This document shows, in pieces, positions 62,417 to 64,000 of a stretch of 64,000 bases of DNA. Made by a program: the position numbers and the translations under genes. The notes beneath the pieces are model-generated. The model had not been told where the DNA came from. It worked only from the letters and a program-made list of their open reading frames with translations, and ran no database searches. The number at the start of each line of letters is the position of its first letter. Position 1 is the stretch's first letter. The stretch is from Spirosoma arboris (lineage in GTDB: Bacteria; Bacteroidota; Bacteroidia; Cytophagales; Spirosomataceae). The DNA is taken from positions 124,001 through 188,000 of the forward strand of contig NZ_WPIN01000003.1 in NCBI RefSeq assembly GCF_009754945.1, written 5' to 3'.

Positions 62417-63709
62417 TCATTTGAACGACAAAGCGTAATTGGCTAATTTTTCTACTTCATTGGCCAGGGAATTGGTCAGGTCGAAAGGTACGACGTGCAG
62501 GCGAGTAGTAGCGTCATAGCCAAACACGGGCAGTGGCTGGCAGAAGGTTTCGTTCGCAGGATATACGAGAAACAGGTCGTCGGCTGCGTATTTTTTGCCA
62601 TACGCATACAACTGATACATATCCGCCTGTTCGATACCGTAGTTACCCGTACCTGCATTCATGCCTGATTCCTGCCCTTTTATCTGTTTCCATTTCGTAT
62701 CGAACACCATTGTCTGGTTGTTGTGTCGGATCAATATATCGGGTCGAAGTTTAAATTTGGGTGCGCCAATATGCTCATCCACCAGGTGCGCCGATGATTC
62801 CTGAACCCGAACATCGTCGGTATCGGGCCAGTACGACCGGATGCCATACGCAACATAATCTTCAAAAATTCGCTCCATCGGAAACAACAGTGACAGGCTT
62901 GGCATCTGGCCCGTTTTAATACCAAAACCTCTACCCTGAAGCAAGGCTTCTGCCCAGCGCAGAGCCGATTCGTAGCGAAGGAATAATCGACTTGACCGTC
63001 GAATAAGACGCAAATCGTCAGTTAAAGATTCTGTCTCTGGCACCTCATCCAATGCCCAGATTACTTGCCGAATTCGACGTAAAATGGCTTGGTTGGCAGT
63101 TTCGCCATTTAGATAAATGAGGGCTGTTTTCAGAATACGATTAGCGGCTACATCAGCAGTAAGGCGATCATACGTAACGGCCAGTCGTTCCGCGTGCCAG
63201 GCATTTTCGCGCTGTTGCCGAGCGGCCTGAAGCTTCCCTTTCCAGAATCGTTCATTGCTGTCAACCGATACATAGGCATGCTGGATTCCCTGTTGAACCA
63301 GTGGCTCTACCGTGTCAAGAAATGCCGCAATGAACACATCCCAAAGAGGTAACTGAATAGCATGCGTGTGCGCAGCCGGAAGCGTTCGGAACGGACTATG
63401 CCGCAAGTGTCGCAACATCGTGAGCAATAAAGATCTGGACTTATCTACTTGCCCAACCTTCGGCAGAATTTCAAATTGGGTGTGGTTGGGTAACGGTAAC
63501 AAACCAACGTAGTTTCGAACCTGAATCAGCTCGCGTCCTTTTTGTATCGAAAACGCCAATAATCCTTCGGCCTGATCATCATCAAACACAAACCGGCGCA
63601 ATGCCTGAAAAATCGCATCAGGCACCACTACTCCGTTCGCTGGCGGTTGGGACCAATGCTCAGAGGAACCAATCAGGCTATTTTCAAGAACTGAAATCGT
63701 CGTAGGCAT
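62417..63709 (-). CDS. McrC family nuclease subunit without McrB
   Basis: A 430-residue McrC-like protein. The N-terminal half is a DUF2357-type binding domain (RNYVGLLPLPNHTQFEILPKVG near residue 78). The C-terminal half carries a PD-(D/E)xK nuclease: KLRPDILI near 320 and MVFDTKWK near 335, then IEQADMYQLYAYGKKYAADD near 362, and FDLTN near the end. McrC cuts DNA only with the GTPase McrB, normally encoded just upstream; the gene upstream here is an aldolase. It may work with a distant McrB or be a remnant. All catalytic residues are kept. Confidence 0.87.
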   Translation of the reverse strand: MPTTISVLENSLIGSSEHWSQPPANGVVVPDAIFQALRRFVFDDDQAEGLLAFSIQKGRELIQVRNYVGLLPLPNHTQFEILPKVGQVDKSRSLLLTMLRHLRHSPFRTLPAAHTHAIQLPLWDVFIAAFLDTVEPLVQQGIQHAYVSVDSNERFWKGKLQAARQQRENAWHAERLAVTYDRLTADVAANRILKTALIYLNGETANQAILRRIRQVIWALDEVPETESLTDDLRLIRRSSRLFLRYESALRWAEALLQGRGFGIKTGQMPSLSLLFPMERIFEDYVAYGIRSYWPDTDDVRVQESSAHLVDEHIGAPKFKLRPDILIRHNNQTMVFDTKWKQIKGQESGMNAGTGNYGIEQADMYQLYAYGKKYAADDLFLVYPANETFCQPLPVFGYDATTRLHVVPFDLTNSLANEVEKLANYALSFK

Positions 63710-63744
63710 AGAGGTATTACACAGAGAAACGACGTTTTAATTTC

Positions 63745-64000
63745 TTATGCTCGTCCTTTCATAAAATCTCCGGTGGCCGACTTCAACAGTCCCGCGAAAG
63801 AGTTCAGGCAGAAAAGAACACCCCGATCAATCAACGCCTTAGCCTGATCGCCGGTAGCGGCTGTAGTGCCGGCAATTAGTCCGGCTTTTCTAATTTTCTC
63901 CACGACGCCCGCAATGGTTCGTTTTACTTCATCGTGACCGGGACCGTCGTAATAGCCCATACTCATGGCCAGATCGCGGGGACCAATGACGAACCCATCG
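63745..64000 (-). CDS. HpcH/HpaI family aldolase, C-terminal part (runs off window)
   Basis: The last 84 or so residues of an HpcH/HpaI class II aldolase; the start lies beyond the right edge. DGFVIGPRDLAMSMGYYDGPGHDEV is the family's late active-site region (IGPxDL with the usual Asp), followed by AGLIAGTTAATGDQAKALIDRGV. These enzymes split 2-oxo-3-deoxy sugar acids or related keto-acids to pyruvate. With the neighbouring acid-sugar genes it may finish a breakdown route. 35 bases separate its stop from mcrC. Confidence 0.88.
   Translation of the reverse strand, partial: DGFVIGPRDLAMSMGYYDGPGHDEVKRTIAGVVEKIRKAGLIAGTTAATGDQAKALIDRGVLFCLNSFAGLLKSATGDFMKGRA

Overview
This looks like a stretch of chromosome from a Cytophagales bacterium (Bacteroidota), most likely Spirosoma or a close relative. 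The grounds are a secreted M43 protease with a type IX secretion sorting tail, many short lipoproteins and AQ-type signal peptides, promoters of the TTG / TAnnTTTG kind, a fused isobutyryl-CoA mutase, a DUF2911 protein and a UbiB-kinase/TetR pair. The genus is inferred from gene style only. No rRNA, tRNA, CRISPR array, transposase or phage gene was seen.

Layout. 1-5 kb: end of an OmpR-type response regulator, a glycine-rich exported protein, a serine hydrolase lipoprotein, a TlpA-like thioredoxin and a VF530 DNA-binding protein. 5-11 kb: a large MGH1-like glucosidase, a lipoprotein, glycerate kinase and a Gfo/Idh/MocA oxidoreductase. 11-16 kb: UbiB kinase with a TetR regulator, then three exported proteins, the last joining TPR-like helices to a Ppx/GppA-like fold. 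16-24 kb: ComEC, GNAT, M43 protease, PhoH, DnaB and DUF2911. 24-34 kb: LOG protein, alanine-type aminotransferase, TraB/GumN protein, IcmF, glutaminyl cyclase and a bile-acid-type symporter. 34-39 kb: two paralogous small exported proteins around a Cthe_2159-like lipoprotein, then an M19-like peptidase. 39-42 kb: GH1 beta-glucosidase and a Xre/RES toxin-antitoxin pair. 42-47 kb: pentose phosphate genes (pgl, zwf, rpiB) surrounding a histidine kinase with a plant ethylene-receptor-type membrane domain and its response regulator. 47-57 kb: ABC exporter, FUSC protein, S9 peptidase, exonuclease, M50 protease, HAD phosphatase and DUF1801. 57-64 kb: a four-carbon acid sugar cluster (DUF1537 kinase, DenD-like dehydrogenase, GntP permease, HpcH/HpaI aldolase end) with a potassium channel and a McrC nuclease lacking McrB.

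Two things stand out. First, the sensor kinase at 45306-46469 keeps, without gaps, all seven residues that form the ethylene/copper site of Arabidopsis ETR1. Second, intergenic gaps hold many foldback elements built from short degenerate units, in at least five sequence families. One family also occurs inside genes: twice in icmF and once in the TetR gene, read there in a different frame, which points to DNA-level spread.

Most of the rest is ordinary housekeeping or carbohydrate metabolism. Calls rest on motif recognition by eye; no alignment or database search was run.
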